A DNA stretch of 64,000 nt, from assembly GCF_003967015.1 (NCBI RefSeq), contig NZ_AP017561.1, positions 124,001 to 188,000 on the forward strand, in the 5' to 3' direction. The position numbers were made by a program, and so were the translations under genes. The DNA comes from Pseudanabaena sp. ABRG5-3 (GTDB lineage: Bacteria > Cyanobacteriota > Cyanobacteriia > Pseudanabaenales > Pseudanabaenaceae). The notes beneath the pieces were generated by a model. The model saw only the letters and a program-made list of their open reading frames with translations, ran no database searches and was not told the origin of the DNA. This document shows positions 36,276-46,296 of the stretch, piece after piece (the stretch's first letter is position 1; each line of letters begins with the position of its first letter).

Positions 36276-39200
36276 GCCAACATAGAATAGTCTTCGCTCT
36301 GACTCAATTTGGTCTCTACGCTCAGAGAAACCATCGGCAATTAAGATGACATAGCGAAACTCAAGCCCTTTTGCTCCATGACATGTGGTAACTAATATTT
36401 CATCATGTTCGATCGAAACATCAGGGCTTTCATTGAATTCGTAAATTGAGGTAATAATCTCACTAATCGTAATTGGAGTAGATAAATCTTCAAAGCCGTA
36501 TCCTCTTTCCTTATCAATATCCTCAGCAATTTTAATTAGTGTCTTAACAGTTGGCTCGGATAAATTTCGGCTAGTTTTTTCAAAGAATTGAACAAAGTAA
36601 GATTGCACTGACTCTTGATTAGAAATGACATGATGAGGGTTTTCTTCTAGGTAAGTAATTAAAAGTTGAGTTGATAGATTGCGAATTAATTTTATCCCAA
36701 CGCTTTTAAGAGAATAAGTAGGTATTCCAGCATTAAGATCTAGTAAGACTCTTACTTCATTGAGGTAGTCCCAGTTTCTGGCTAAAATGGCAATTTCGTT
36801 GTATTGAACGCCTAAATCTAGCCATTTTTTCACTTGTAGCATGATGTATTTTGCTTGATGGGCAACACTGTCAAATCTTAGATCTTGAGCTTCTAGTTCG
36901 CTTTGTACTACTCGGTCATTGTCAATTCTGACCTGTTGATCTTCACCACTTTTTAAGCGATCGCTATTATGTAGAATTAATCGATTTGATACAGCAATAA
37001 TCGGCTCAGTAGAGCGGTAGTTCTCGGTTAGTAAAAACTGCTTAGCTTGATATTCGGCTTGGAAAGATCGGATATATCTATTGCTAGTGCCGCGCCATTC
37101 ATAGATGTTTTGATCGTCATCGCCAATTACACAAATATTAGTTTGAACTGAGCGAGATTGCTCTTCAGCGCTTTGATTTTGCAATCCCGCAATTAGTTTT
37201 ACCAAGCGATATTCTTGCTCGGCAACATCTTGATATTCATCTACAAAGAGATACTCAGTACAGCCTAGAAGCTTGATAATCTGTAATTGTCGATCTTCAT
37301 CTTCTATATCTTCCTCAATTAAATCGCAGGCATCTTTTATTAGATTGGCGAAAAGACCATTTGAATCTTGTGAAGAAATGCTCGTTGGATCGACGGTACG
37401 ACCAAGAATAGCTAAGGCTAGTCCATGAAAAGTATTAACCCTAAGTCGAGAAGCTGCGGCTCCAATCAGAGTCTGTAAACGCATTCTTAGCTCTCGAACA
37501 GCGTTTCGGTTATAAGCTAAAGCAATAATACGAGCGGGATCTACTCTTTTGACTTTAACTAGATAGGCTATACGGTGGACGATGGTGCGAGTTTTACCAG
37601 AGCCTGGTCCTGCGATGACCGATATTGCTGAAGCTTCAGACAAGACTATTTCATGCTGAACGGGATTAAGTGGACTGATAATAAGATCGTAATCTTGCTG
37701 AGTAACTGGTCGCTTAGCGGCATCGTCATCGGTGTTGGGATAAGCGGTTGTAAATTCTGAACGTGAGAGAGAAAAATATTTCTCTATATACTCCTGTGGG
37801 TCGCAATCTTTTTGTTTGTGCCGTTCGCCATAGTCAAGCATGAGGTGAGTTCGGCGGACTTGCTCTTCGTAATGAAGCTTGACCGTTCTTGGATATTCTC
37901 TTTCGATTTTTGTTACCTTAGCAGTCTTAATTACTCTAACTTTCATAGATTGCTGAAACAGGTTTAAGCCATCGGCAATTCTTACGATTCTATGGCGATG
38001 CATCCAAGCTAAGGCTTTTTCTAAATCCTGCAATTCCCATACCATAGGACTAGAAAGCTGATTTACTGCTGAAAGCAATTGAACTAAATCTTGTCTTAGA
38101 TGAAGCTTAGATCCACTAAGTTCGCCAAGAGATGAATATATGACCTCGATTATCTTTTCAATAAAAATTCTATGGGTATCTAAATGTTCGGGTACAGAAA
38201 AATTATTTACTATCACCACATCGCGATTAAACTGTTTTAAATCCAGCCATTTTAGGGATTTCCACCCCTCTAAAATTTCCAGAATTTTCCCCGCACTCAA
38301 TTTTTGATTATGAGATGGATCTAGTCTTGTAGCCAGTCCTTTACAGTTGATTTGCCTTTGTTCGCGATTGCCTATGAGATTTACGATTTCTTCAACGATC
38401 TGCTTTTCTAAAGTTTTATACTTTTCGTAAATGTTTCTGGCATCATTCTTCCTATTACCTCTATCAATTTTAGTGATGAGTAGAGTAATTGGGATCTTGG
38501 ATGTGCATACATTTGCAATATCCAATTCTTTAATAAATTTCTTTAATACTTTGATATTGATACCTGCGCGTTCGCTCAACTGTTCTAGGGGATAAGGTGC
38601 AGTTTTATCTTGGCAGTAAGCTTTAGCGATGTGCATAGCTGAAATCAATCTGTGAAACTCTTCTGTGCGTTCCTTGGGTAAATTATTAGCACGAGCATAG
38701 AGATCGAATACTTTATGAGAATCTTCAGGAGATTGTTGAAGAAGTTCAAATTCTACGAAAGTAGACTGGTTTTCTGCCCGTTCGACCATGCCGAAGGCTT
38801 CGAGATATTGTAGTGCTACTTTGATTTTTGTATCTTTCTGCTCGTACTCTAAAGCGAATTCTTCGTCGAGGTCGCTACTTTGGAATATTTCATTTACCGA
38901 CACCCAGAAATAATCTTCTGAAACTTTCCCAGTTTGAATGCGATCGCGGAGAGAGCGAACGGCAATAAATAAGTTACGTAAATCGGTTTCTGATAGCTGA
39001 TTTAGACTCTGAAGAAAGAAAGTCGTGTCAGCATCTTGAGGGTCAAATAGTAAGGTGCAGATAGCTGGGTGCTCGTCTCGCCCTGCCCTTCCTGCTTCTT
39101 GGACGTATGACTCTAAATTACCAGATATACTGTGATGAATAACCGATCTCACATCTGGGCGATCGATTCCCATACCAAAAGCACAAGTCGCCACAATTAC

Positions 39201-40961
39201 ATTTACTTCTTTGGCTTTAAACTTTTCTAAAATTTCTTGCTTATCTTCTCTTGAGATTTTGCCGTGATAAAATCTTGCATCAATTTGATTTTCGTTGAGC
39301 AAACCTGCTATTTTCTCAGTGTTTTTACGAGTTGCTGTATAGACTAGAATCGCTCCATCCTGTGAGAGCGCACTTCTAACTTGTTCGATGGCTAATCTAT
39401 CTTTATCTTGCTTATTAGCAGATACAATCCGATATTTTAGATTTTTCCGAATGCTGCTTGAGGATATTTCGGTAATCTTGATGTCATATTTTTCAAATAG
39501 TTTTTTGATATCTGACCTTACATCAAGTGTAGCAGTTGCGGTCAAAAATGCCATTAGAGGTAGATCGCGCTTTTGCTCTTGATAGAGTTCGACAATAAAT
39601 TTAGGAGCATAACGATAATCTGGTCTAAAATCATGTCCCCACTGGCTGATACAGTGTGCCTCGTCAAACACGATTAGGGATGGCAAACGCTCTTCAAGCA
39701 AAGATCTGATGCTAAGCGATCGCAATTGTTCGGGGCTGATAAAGAGTAGATCTTTTCCTCCATTCCGTAATTCATCTAATCTCTCTCGTCTTTCAGACGC
39801 TGTAATATTCCCATTGATAAAGGTAGAAAAAATAAACCCTTTTTCTTCGAGTCCTTTTACTTGGTCTTCCATTAATGCCTGAAGAGGCGAGATAACGATA
39901 GTAAAGCCTTTTTGCCTCTGAGATAGCATCCAAGCAGGAAGCTGATAGCAAAGGGATTTGCCGCCGCCAGTTGCCATCAAGATTAGAGGGTTTTTACCTG
40001 CAAGAATATCTTGTATGGCTTTTTCTTGGATAGAACGAAAGCTTGAAACCTTAAAGTCTTTTAAATATGGTTGATAAGTAAATTCTCGTGGAAATTTAAC
40101 TGGGCGTAACTGGTTGAAAATAGAAGGGAAATCTGGGAGTCGGCTTATCCATCCTCCTAACGGCTGTTTTGTTTTAGTGATGTTAGATTCATAATTCCAA
40201 GCAAGTATTCCAGCTACACATAACTTTTGGTCAAAACTGAGTGTGGTTGCTTGATCAATAAAGCTAATGAAGTTTTCGATATCTAGCTCGGCGATCACCT
40301 CTGGTGGTAGCTCATTGGTATTAGGTAACAAGCATTTATCTATACCAAAAAATTGACGATATGCCTCACTTGCTGAGTCTTCTCCGCAACTGAACAAATA
40401 AGCGTATATATCCAAAAGTTTTGCTGGCTTAGTCTTCAGAGCATTTAAAATTGCCTCTAATAGGCTTCTAGTCGCGAGAGCATCTTCAAGGGGATTATTG
40501 GTTGCATATTCGCTGAGCTTGTAGTCTTTGTTGAGTTTGTGCGATCGTTCTAAGGGAAATGCGATGATCGATAGCTCTAAAGTGTCGATAATTACCCAAG
40601 GATCGAGCGTCGGAAACTGAGTAATTAGATATTTATAATCAAAGCGACGAAAATTATGCCCACAAATATGTAAGCCTTGTTCGCGTAAAGACTCTAGGCT
40701 TGTTTGAGCAGATTTAATTACTTTAAAGTCTTGCTCCAGAATTAAAGATGCTAAACCTATTCGATGAATTTCTTCTTTTAGATCTACTTCAAGATCGATA
40801 TAAGCGTATTCTCTGAGGATCTTATCTATACTGCTACCAAGAAAAATCTTATCTGGAATAGAACTATCGCTAGGTAAAATGTCGATCATGTCATTTAAGT
40901 GATTATCTAAATTTGGAAAAATATGGCGTTGCACATATTCATAATGGTTATTCAAACACAT
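36267..40961 (-). pseudogene. DEDDh exonuclease-RecQ-UvrD fusion, truncated by IS
   Basis: 1564 residues seen from ATG 40961 ([15 protein letters not shown]). Domain order: DEDDh 3'-5' exonuclease-like (about 50-180: YIDLEVD with Asp56/Glu58, [21 protein letters not shown]); RecQ helicase (about 300-760: [14 protein letters not shown] near 328, [32 protein letters not shown]); linker; UvrD/PcrA helicase (about 1090-1564: [16 protein letters not shown] near 1117, [41 protein letters not shown]). The IS at 34965-36275 cuts it after RRLFYVG, so UvrD motif VI is lost and a PD tail is added. Exonuclease and RecQ parts could still work. It is downstream of the WYL gene by 99 bases, likely co-transcribed. 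The intact protein would have been about 1720 residues. Confidence 0.9.
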
Positions 40962-41060
40962 TAGGCTAAAATCTATGGCCAGCAGGCTTTTAAGCGTAAT
41001 TCTTGGGCTGTTGATACTTGATCATTATGAATATATGCAAGACCATAAATTATCAACCAA

Positions 41061-42266
41061 TTATTTACAGCAAGAATCTTTCTGATATCTTTCCAATAAT
41101 TTCTGTGCAGCTTCCTTATGGACTTGAACTAACTTACTGGGAGCCATAACTTGAGCGTAGTTCATATGACGAAATACCCAAAGACTAAACTCTTTAAAAG
41201 ATCTTTCTGGTAGCTTGATAATATAATCGACATAAGTTGGCTGACCTGTTCTCTTATCTTTATATCCTTTAATAATTTTGTGCTTAGCATGGCGGCGATC
41301 ACCTTCCATAATAAAATCTATTGCTGGCGGGAAAAATCTTACTTTCACGGTTTCAAATATAGACTTGCCTACTAATTCTTGTTGTTGCTCTTCAACTGAT
41401 CCTAGATATAATCCCCATCCATTTTCGCGCAATTTATGAGCATCTTGAAGTCTCTTGTGTTGTTCATTTATAGTGCGGGTTTTGCTGCTTAGAACTTTAC
41501 AATAATTTGTAAATCTATTAACTCTTCTAATCGCTAAATGATTATTGTCGCAGTATTCGTAAATAATATACCAAGCGATATCGTAATAAATTAATTGCAA
41601 TGGGAAAACCTGTAAGTAGCCAATTCGACCAGTGCCATAGGAGTCTTTAGTGCGATGTATTTCAATAGCGTGCCCATTCATGATTGCGGCTTCCACTGTT
41701 TCTATTTTGTGAAAAAGATTGTTCTGGTTCTCACCCAGTCTAATCATCTCTTCTGGATCTGTATGACCAACTGAACGATTGAGTGTTTGCCTAATTGGAT
41801 AGAGAAATTTACCTTGGTTTTCTAGGTCTATGCCCTTTAATCTCTTGGTTACAGTTTCATAAATACGTCTAGATTGAGCATCTCCTTGATATTGAGCTTG
41901 TGAGGATAACGCATTGAGAGCTGATTGGAGTTCATCTAAGCTCATAACTCCTGTGCCAACATAATAGCCCCAACGATACATTCGTTTATCTAAGATACCG
42001 CGTTGCCTTAAATATTCCAGATCCTTACGGATAGTTGGTAATGATGGATAACCTTCAGGCAAAGAGATGTGATGAGATTTTGCTGTTTCCCAAAATTTTA
42101 TTTGCAATTCTTTAATCGCATTATGATGTTCTTTTTTCTCAGATTCAAATGAATCTGGGGCAGAATATCCCACTCCTGGATTGTGTATCAGAGTAGCGAT
42201 CAGTAAAATCAATCGATCAAATGCTTGGCGATCACTATAGGGAAAGTTAGTATCTTTTTTGATCAT
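41061..42266 (-). CDS. WYL-domain transcriptional regulator
   Basis: 401 residues from ATG 42266. An N-terminal helix-turn-helix region (about 1-110, LPTIRKDLEYLRQRGILDKR) is followed by a WYL domain (about 200-260; FPLQLIYYDIAWYIIYEYCD and HLAIRRVNRF hold the usual Trp-Tyr and Arg positions) and a WCX-type C-terminal region (FKEFSLWVFRHMNYAQVMAP). WYL regulators such as BrxR and CapW are known repressors of phage-defence operons that respond to nucleic-acid ligands. Here it is the first gene of the minus-strand pair with the exonuclease-RecQ-UvrD gene and faces the NGN-domain/helicase operon across a 209-bp AT-rich gap, so it most likely controls both directions. Confidence 0.9.
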   Translation of the reverse strand: MIKKDTNFPYSDRQAFDRLILLIATLIHNPGVGYSAPDSFESEKKEHHNAIKELQIKFWETAKSHHISLPEGYPSLPTIRKDLEYLRQRGILDKRMYRWGYYVGTGVMSLDELQSALNALSSQAQYQGDAQSRRIYETVTKRLKGIDLENQGKFLYPIRQTLNRSVGHTDPEEMIRLGENQNNLFHKIETVEAAIMNGHAIEIHRTKDSYGTGRIGYLQVFPLQLIYYDIAWYIIYEYCDNNHLAIRRVNRFTNYCKVLSSKTRTINEQHKRLQDAHKLRENGWGLYLGSVEEQQQELVGKSIFETVKVRFFPPAIDFIMEGDRRHAKHKIIKGYKDKRTGQPTYVDYIIKLPERSFKEFSLWVFRHMNYAQVMAPSKLVQVHKEAAQKLLERYQKDSCCK

Positions 42267-42381
42267 AATGTGATGTCAAGCAAAAGAAAATATTATGTTT
42301 AAATAATTTTAAGCCTAAAAAGCTATTCAAACAAAACAATTTAGTATTTGTTGATTTATATATCATATTTTCTTTTTGTGG

Positions 42382-42408
42382 AATATTAAAGTATTTTTTG
42401 TTAATATT
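42382..42408. promoter_or_regulatory. Candidate WYL operator (inverted repeat) in the divergent gap
   Basis: AATATTAA (42382-42389) and TTAATATT (42401-42408) form an 8-bp palindrome with an 11-base spacer in the centre-right of the 42267-42475 divergent region. The composition is very AT-rich, so chance occurrence is quite possible. The position fits an operator for the adjacent WYL protein. Confidence 0.3.
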
Positions 42409-42475
42409 TAGAGATACAAATTATTTAAGTAATCAATAACATAGCCACAAGCAAAGAAAAATTACTGGGGGTAAT

Positions 42476-45361
42476 ATGGATTTTACAAGTTCTAGAGATA
42501 CATGCGCTTTATGGGAGGAAATGATATTACCGTTCTGGAGGCACAGAAATCGCTGCATTGGACAAAGATTTTTAGGTAGCTTGATAATTGATCAAGAGAA
42601 CTCCCAACGTATGTTAAATATTGTTGGTGCTAATTTAAGAGCGCATCTTGATCGTGGGAATAGAATGACGTATCTCTCACTCACTCGAAAATTTGAGACA
42701 AGAAAAAATTGGATCAAGATTTTAACTGCTGCTTTTTCTGAATATGCCTACTATTACTCAACTTCTAAACAGGGATTTTGGCAAGGTTTTTGCAATCAGG
42801 AGTTGATTGGAATTCCTTATGATCCAAGAACAGAAATTGCTTTTCGAGAAATTATTAGAGAAGGAATTGAACTATTAGGGTTAGTTAAAGCTAGACAAGG
42901 TCATACTTTTGTGTCAACTTTATGGCTACAAAGTGGCATTCCACAGAGAAATCTTGCACAGTTTGCAGAACTTGTACAGGGAATAGCTAGTGAGTATGGT
43001 TGGTGGGAATTAGCTCACACCGATGAGAAGCTTTTATCTCAAGAACTACTAGAATTTTGCCAAGAAAAATATGGATTATGGAATATATTGATTAATTTTC
43101 TAAAAGTCAGTTGTTCCGATACTGACGACGTAGAACCAATTTCGGGTCAATTAGTTCAAGGTATAGCTGCGGTAGCACTTGAACTTGAGCGTAATAACCA
43201 AGAGCCAGATATTTTAAAAGATGAAAATCAAAGAGAAAATATTCTAAGAAATTATGATTTGCCCAAACATTTTTTTCTTAGAGATTGGGGGGATTTAGTT
43301 CAAGTCTTAAAGAAAACAAAACGTCAAGGGAGATATAGTGGCAAAACTATTAAACCTCGTAAAAAGTCTCTGTCATTGACCTTAGATATCTTTGGCTCTG
43401 GAAATATTCAGCTTGCGTTACCCCAACAAAATCTTCGAGAACCAAATTGGTCAAGGCTACTAGGCTGTTATTGTCACATTTCAGTATCATCACACACTAT
43501 ATGGGAGGGAAATATACCTCGCTCTAATTCAGAATTTTTAGAAGTTCCTGAACAGATTATTGATATTAAAAGTGCAGAAAAACAATGGAGTTTACGATTG
43601 TTGGCTCATGATAAGAGCGAATTAGTCACTTGGCATCAAGAAGGAATTACAGATACATTGCCCTGCCTGATATTTGATGCAAATATAGGTACAAACATTT
43701 CTCTAGATGCTGCTAATCCAGTAATTTCTAAAACTAATGAAATAATTTGTTTTATTCCAAAAGATATCAAGCTAAAACTGAATAATGAGATAGATATATT
43801 GAGTAGCTATGTTCCATGTAGTATTTCTGGTTGGTATGGTCAACATATTCAATTACTGAGTCATAATTCTGAAATAGCACTCATTCAGTCAGAGTCAAGG
43901 CAAAACTCTCCAATCTTGATCGCATGGCAGATTTCTGATAGTCAGCAGGCAGTTTTGCGTGGACTAATGATCAAAGGGAAAAAGGAAGTTTACCTAGAAG
44001 CCCCGACCTTGTGGCATCCCCCCGCATCTCAAAATCTATCATTTAATATTTCGGTTGAAAATCTTACTATTCAGGAAATAACTGCTAGAACGTCGATAGA
44101 GATTTTGGCAAGTGATCGCTGGCAGAGTATTTCACTGCAACAGATGATTTCAACTTCAGGCAAGTATCTAGTTCGTTTTTGGGATGAAAATCTACGATAT
44201 TCATATCAGTTTGAACTAAAATCTCAACATCTAATTTCTGAAGTATCAAATCTTAATACTTTACAAGTTTTTAAAGGAAATAGAGATATTATTGAGAGTT
44301 TGCCAATTCAATGCGATCGCTTAGAGCAATTTTGGGCAGAGACTATCACGATACAAGGACTTTGGACTCTCGAAAAGGTCACGCTTACCCTATCTAATGG
44401 AAAAGGTCAAATTTCTTATGTGATTTATGCTGACAAGTCTGGGACTGTCATGATTAGTCTAGCGACTCTACATGGAAAACTATCTGATTCGGATTGGTAT
44501 GCTCTAAACTTTCAGCGTTCAGGGATGGAAACGCAAAGGTTGGTTGAGTTAGTTTCGAGCCAGCCAATCAGTTGCACATGGGATAGTCAAGCTATTTATC
44601 TTTCAGGACTTCAATCAAATCAAAATTATTCATTGATTTGTTGGAATCTTTTAACACCTCATCAGGAACCTAAAAGAATTAGATTACAAAATCTAGAGCA
44701 AGACACGATCACTTTTCCCTTAAGTTTAAATGCTGGAATTTATCATATTCAGATTCAAGGGCGATCTCTTCAAGATTTAGGATGTTGGTGTAGTAGCGAT
44801 CAAAATGATTTGCCTAGCTTAGCTAATGAAGATGAGGATTTAGCGAATTACTGCTACACCATTCTTGGTAATGAGTCTACACAAAGTTTTATAGCGGCCA
44901 GCCAAAAACTACCAATCAATTGTCAAAGAATCAAGTCAATGCTTTCTAGTCTGCAAGTAAATCCTTATATTTTCCCTAACTGGCTAAATCCAATATCTTT
45001 GCAGGAAAAGTTAGAAGCGTTTCTAAAAAGCTCATCTCCACCTGAACTTATTTCAGAGCCAACGCCGCCACCACCACTACCGACTCCAATAGTTGAGAAT
45101 TGGTATCTAATTCATGTAGCTCCTTACAGAAGAGAGACTTTTCATACACTTCTCAAAAGCAGACTTAGTTCTAACGAGTTTACAGTTTTAATTTTGGAAA
45201 TTGGAGTTCCTCAAGATTCTGTTTACCGAGATCTTATGCTCGTTAGATCTCCTAGTTTTAAAAATGTAAGGAATATTCTTAGCCAAATTGCTGGTTTTCA
45301 AAAAATCGAACCTAAACCAATTACGACGGATCAAGTAAATAGAATGTTGGGGCGTAAATAG
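42476..45361 (+). CDS. Large protein with NusG-NGN-like C-terminal domain
   Basis: 961 residues from ATG 42476, preceded by a GGGGG stretch five bases upstream. Residues about 1-300 are helical (LILPFWRHRNRC-type start, FLRDWGDLVQVLKK), about 300-850 are beta-rich with Ig/jelly-roll-like segments (TSGKYLVRFWDENLRYSYQF; LTLSNGKGQISYVIYADKSG), 860-873 are a proline linker (SEPTPPPPLPTPIV), and 874-961 resemble the NusG N-terminal domain: NWYLIHVAPYRRETFHTLL, then DLMLVRSPSFKNVRNI and IAGFQKI..ITTDQVNRML, like the WYV..H, VRN.PGV and EEV.RIL positions of NusG/RfaH. No membrane segment. First gene of a three-gene operon with the 310-aa and 2082-aa proteins. It may stand where DruH or similar unknowns stand in DUF1998-helicase systems; that is inference. 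Confidence 0.75.
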   Translation: MDFTSSRDTCALWEEMILPFWRHRNRCIGQRFLGSLIIDQENSQRMLNIVGANLRAHLDRGNRMTYLSLTRKFETRKNWIKILTAAFSEYAYYYSTSKQGFWQGFCNQELIGIPYDPRTEIAFREIIREGIELLGLVKARQGHTFVSTLWLQSGIPQRNLAQFAELVQGIASEYGWWELAHTDEKLLSQELLEFCQEKYGLWNILINFLKVSCSDTDDVEPISGQLVQGIAAVALELERNNQEPDILKDENQRENILRNYDLPKHFFLRDWGDLVQVLKKTKRQGRYSGKTIKPRKKSLSLTLDIFGSGNIQLALPQQNLREPNWSRLLGCYCHISVSSHTIWEGNIPRSNSEFLEVPEQIIDIKSAEKQWSLRLLAHDKSELVTWHQEGITDTLPCLIFDANIGTNISLDAANPVISKTNEIICFIPKDIKLKLNNEIDILSSYVPCSISGWYGQHIQLLSHNSEIALIQSESRQNSPILIAWQISDSQQAVLRGLMIKGKKEVYLEAPTLWHPPASQNLSFNISVENLTIQEITARTSIEILASDRWQSISLQQMISTSGKYLVRFWDENLRYSYQFELKSQHLISEVSNLNTLQVFKGNRDIIESLPIQCDRLEQFWAETITIQGLWTLEKVTLTLSNGKGQISYVIYADKSGTVMISLATLHGKLSDSDWYALNFQRSGMETQRLVELVSSQPISCTWDSQAIYLSGLQSNQNYSLICWNLLTPHQEPKRIRLQNLEQDTITFPLSLNAGIYHIQIQGRSLQDLGCWCSSDQNDLPSLANEDEDLANYCYTILGNESTQSFIAASQKLPINCQRIKSMLSSLQVNPYIFPNWLNPISLQEKLEAFLKSSSPPELISEPTPPPPLPTPIVENWYLIHVAPYRRETFHTLLKSRLSSNEFTVLILEIGVPQDSVYRDLMLVRSPSFKNVRNILSQIAGFQKIEPKPITTDQVNRMLGRK

Positions 45362-45363
45362 AT

Positions 45364-46296
45364 ATGAAAGACACAATTATTTTGCTACTTAGTCAACATC
45401 GACAGCCTACAAATTCATCTCTGCCTTTGGCTTTAACTATTAGCCAAATTACCTCCTTGCTTAAATCAACGATCGCGCCCGATCGCAATCTAAATACTGA
45501 GACTCTTAGGCAAGACTTAAATGAACTAGAAGCAATGGGTGAAATCTTGGCAGGAGATCGCAATCAATACTGTATAGCTCCACCCACGCTACTAGCACTT
45601 GATGAAGACAACTTGACTAGTTTGCTATTTACAGGTGATCGCACTTATTTGTCGTTAGTTCATCAAACTCTTGAAAGCGATCCAACAGATCTTGATAATT
45701 TGCGAATTCGCCCTAAGAAACAGAATCTTTCATGGATTAGATCTCATATAGAACAAATTGGTGTGAGGCTATGGACTGTTGCAGATAGCTTGGCAATCTT
45801 GCCAATTCCACAAAAGCCCGATCGAGTAGTTCTGCGATCGCCTTTGACTCGCAATCCATTTGAGAACGACAATTGGAGAACAGATCAAGACATTTTACAA
45901 TATCTACCTCGTCCCAATTTGTCGTTACAAACAGCGCGATGGCAACCAGCCAACTATGTCCAAATCTTGACTCAAAACTTATCTCCATTAATACGATTTC
46001 CAACGGGAGAGTATATCTGGATGGATGGCACAGAATTTTATGAAATCGAGCCAGATGTAGCCATGCTCACGATGTTTGCTTTGGATACAGAAGCAAATGC
46101 AAATCTCAAAATTATTTGGGATGAACCACAGGGCAGATTGAATTTGCAAGGAATAAATCTCCCCAGTGACTATGCGAGATGGTTGTGGCGAGTTTCAGAA
46201 CCAGTTGACGATATGTATCGCACTCGATACTTTGAGCCACTCAAACGCCCACTCATGAAAAAAGCTTTAAATAAATTAGGATGTGAACTCGTATGA
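45364..46296 (+). CDS. Winged-helix-like protein of the helicase operon
   Basis: 310 residues, starting two bases after the preceding stop. Residues about 1-75 look like a winged helix (TISQITSLLKSTI, NTETLRQDLNELEAMGEILA, NQYCIAPP). The rest has no family I recognise; it contains SWIRSHIEQIGVRLWTVADS and an aromatic-rich part (FPTGEYIWMDGTEFYEIEPD; RWLWRVSEPVDDMYRTRYFE). Its stop overlaps the helicase start (ATGA, 46293-46296), so it is made in step with the helicase and may be a DNA-recognition or loading subunit. Function is otherwise unknown. Confidence 0.8.
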   Translation: MKDTIILLLSQHRQPTNSSLPLALTISQITSLLKSTIAPDRNLNTETLRQDLNELEAMGEILAGDRNQYCIAPPTLLALDEDNLTSLLFTGDRTYLSLVHQTLESDPTDLDNLRIRPKKQNLSWIRSHIEQIGVRLWTVADSLAILPIPQKPDRVVLRSPLTRNPFENDNWRTDQDILQYLPRPNLSLQTARWQPANYVQILTQNLSPLIRFPTGEYIWMDGTEFYEIEPDVAMLTMFALDTEANANLKIIWDEPQGRLNLQGINLPSDYARWLWRVSEPVDDMYRTRYFEPLKRPLMKKALNKLGCELV

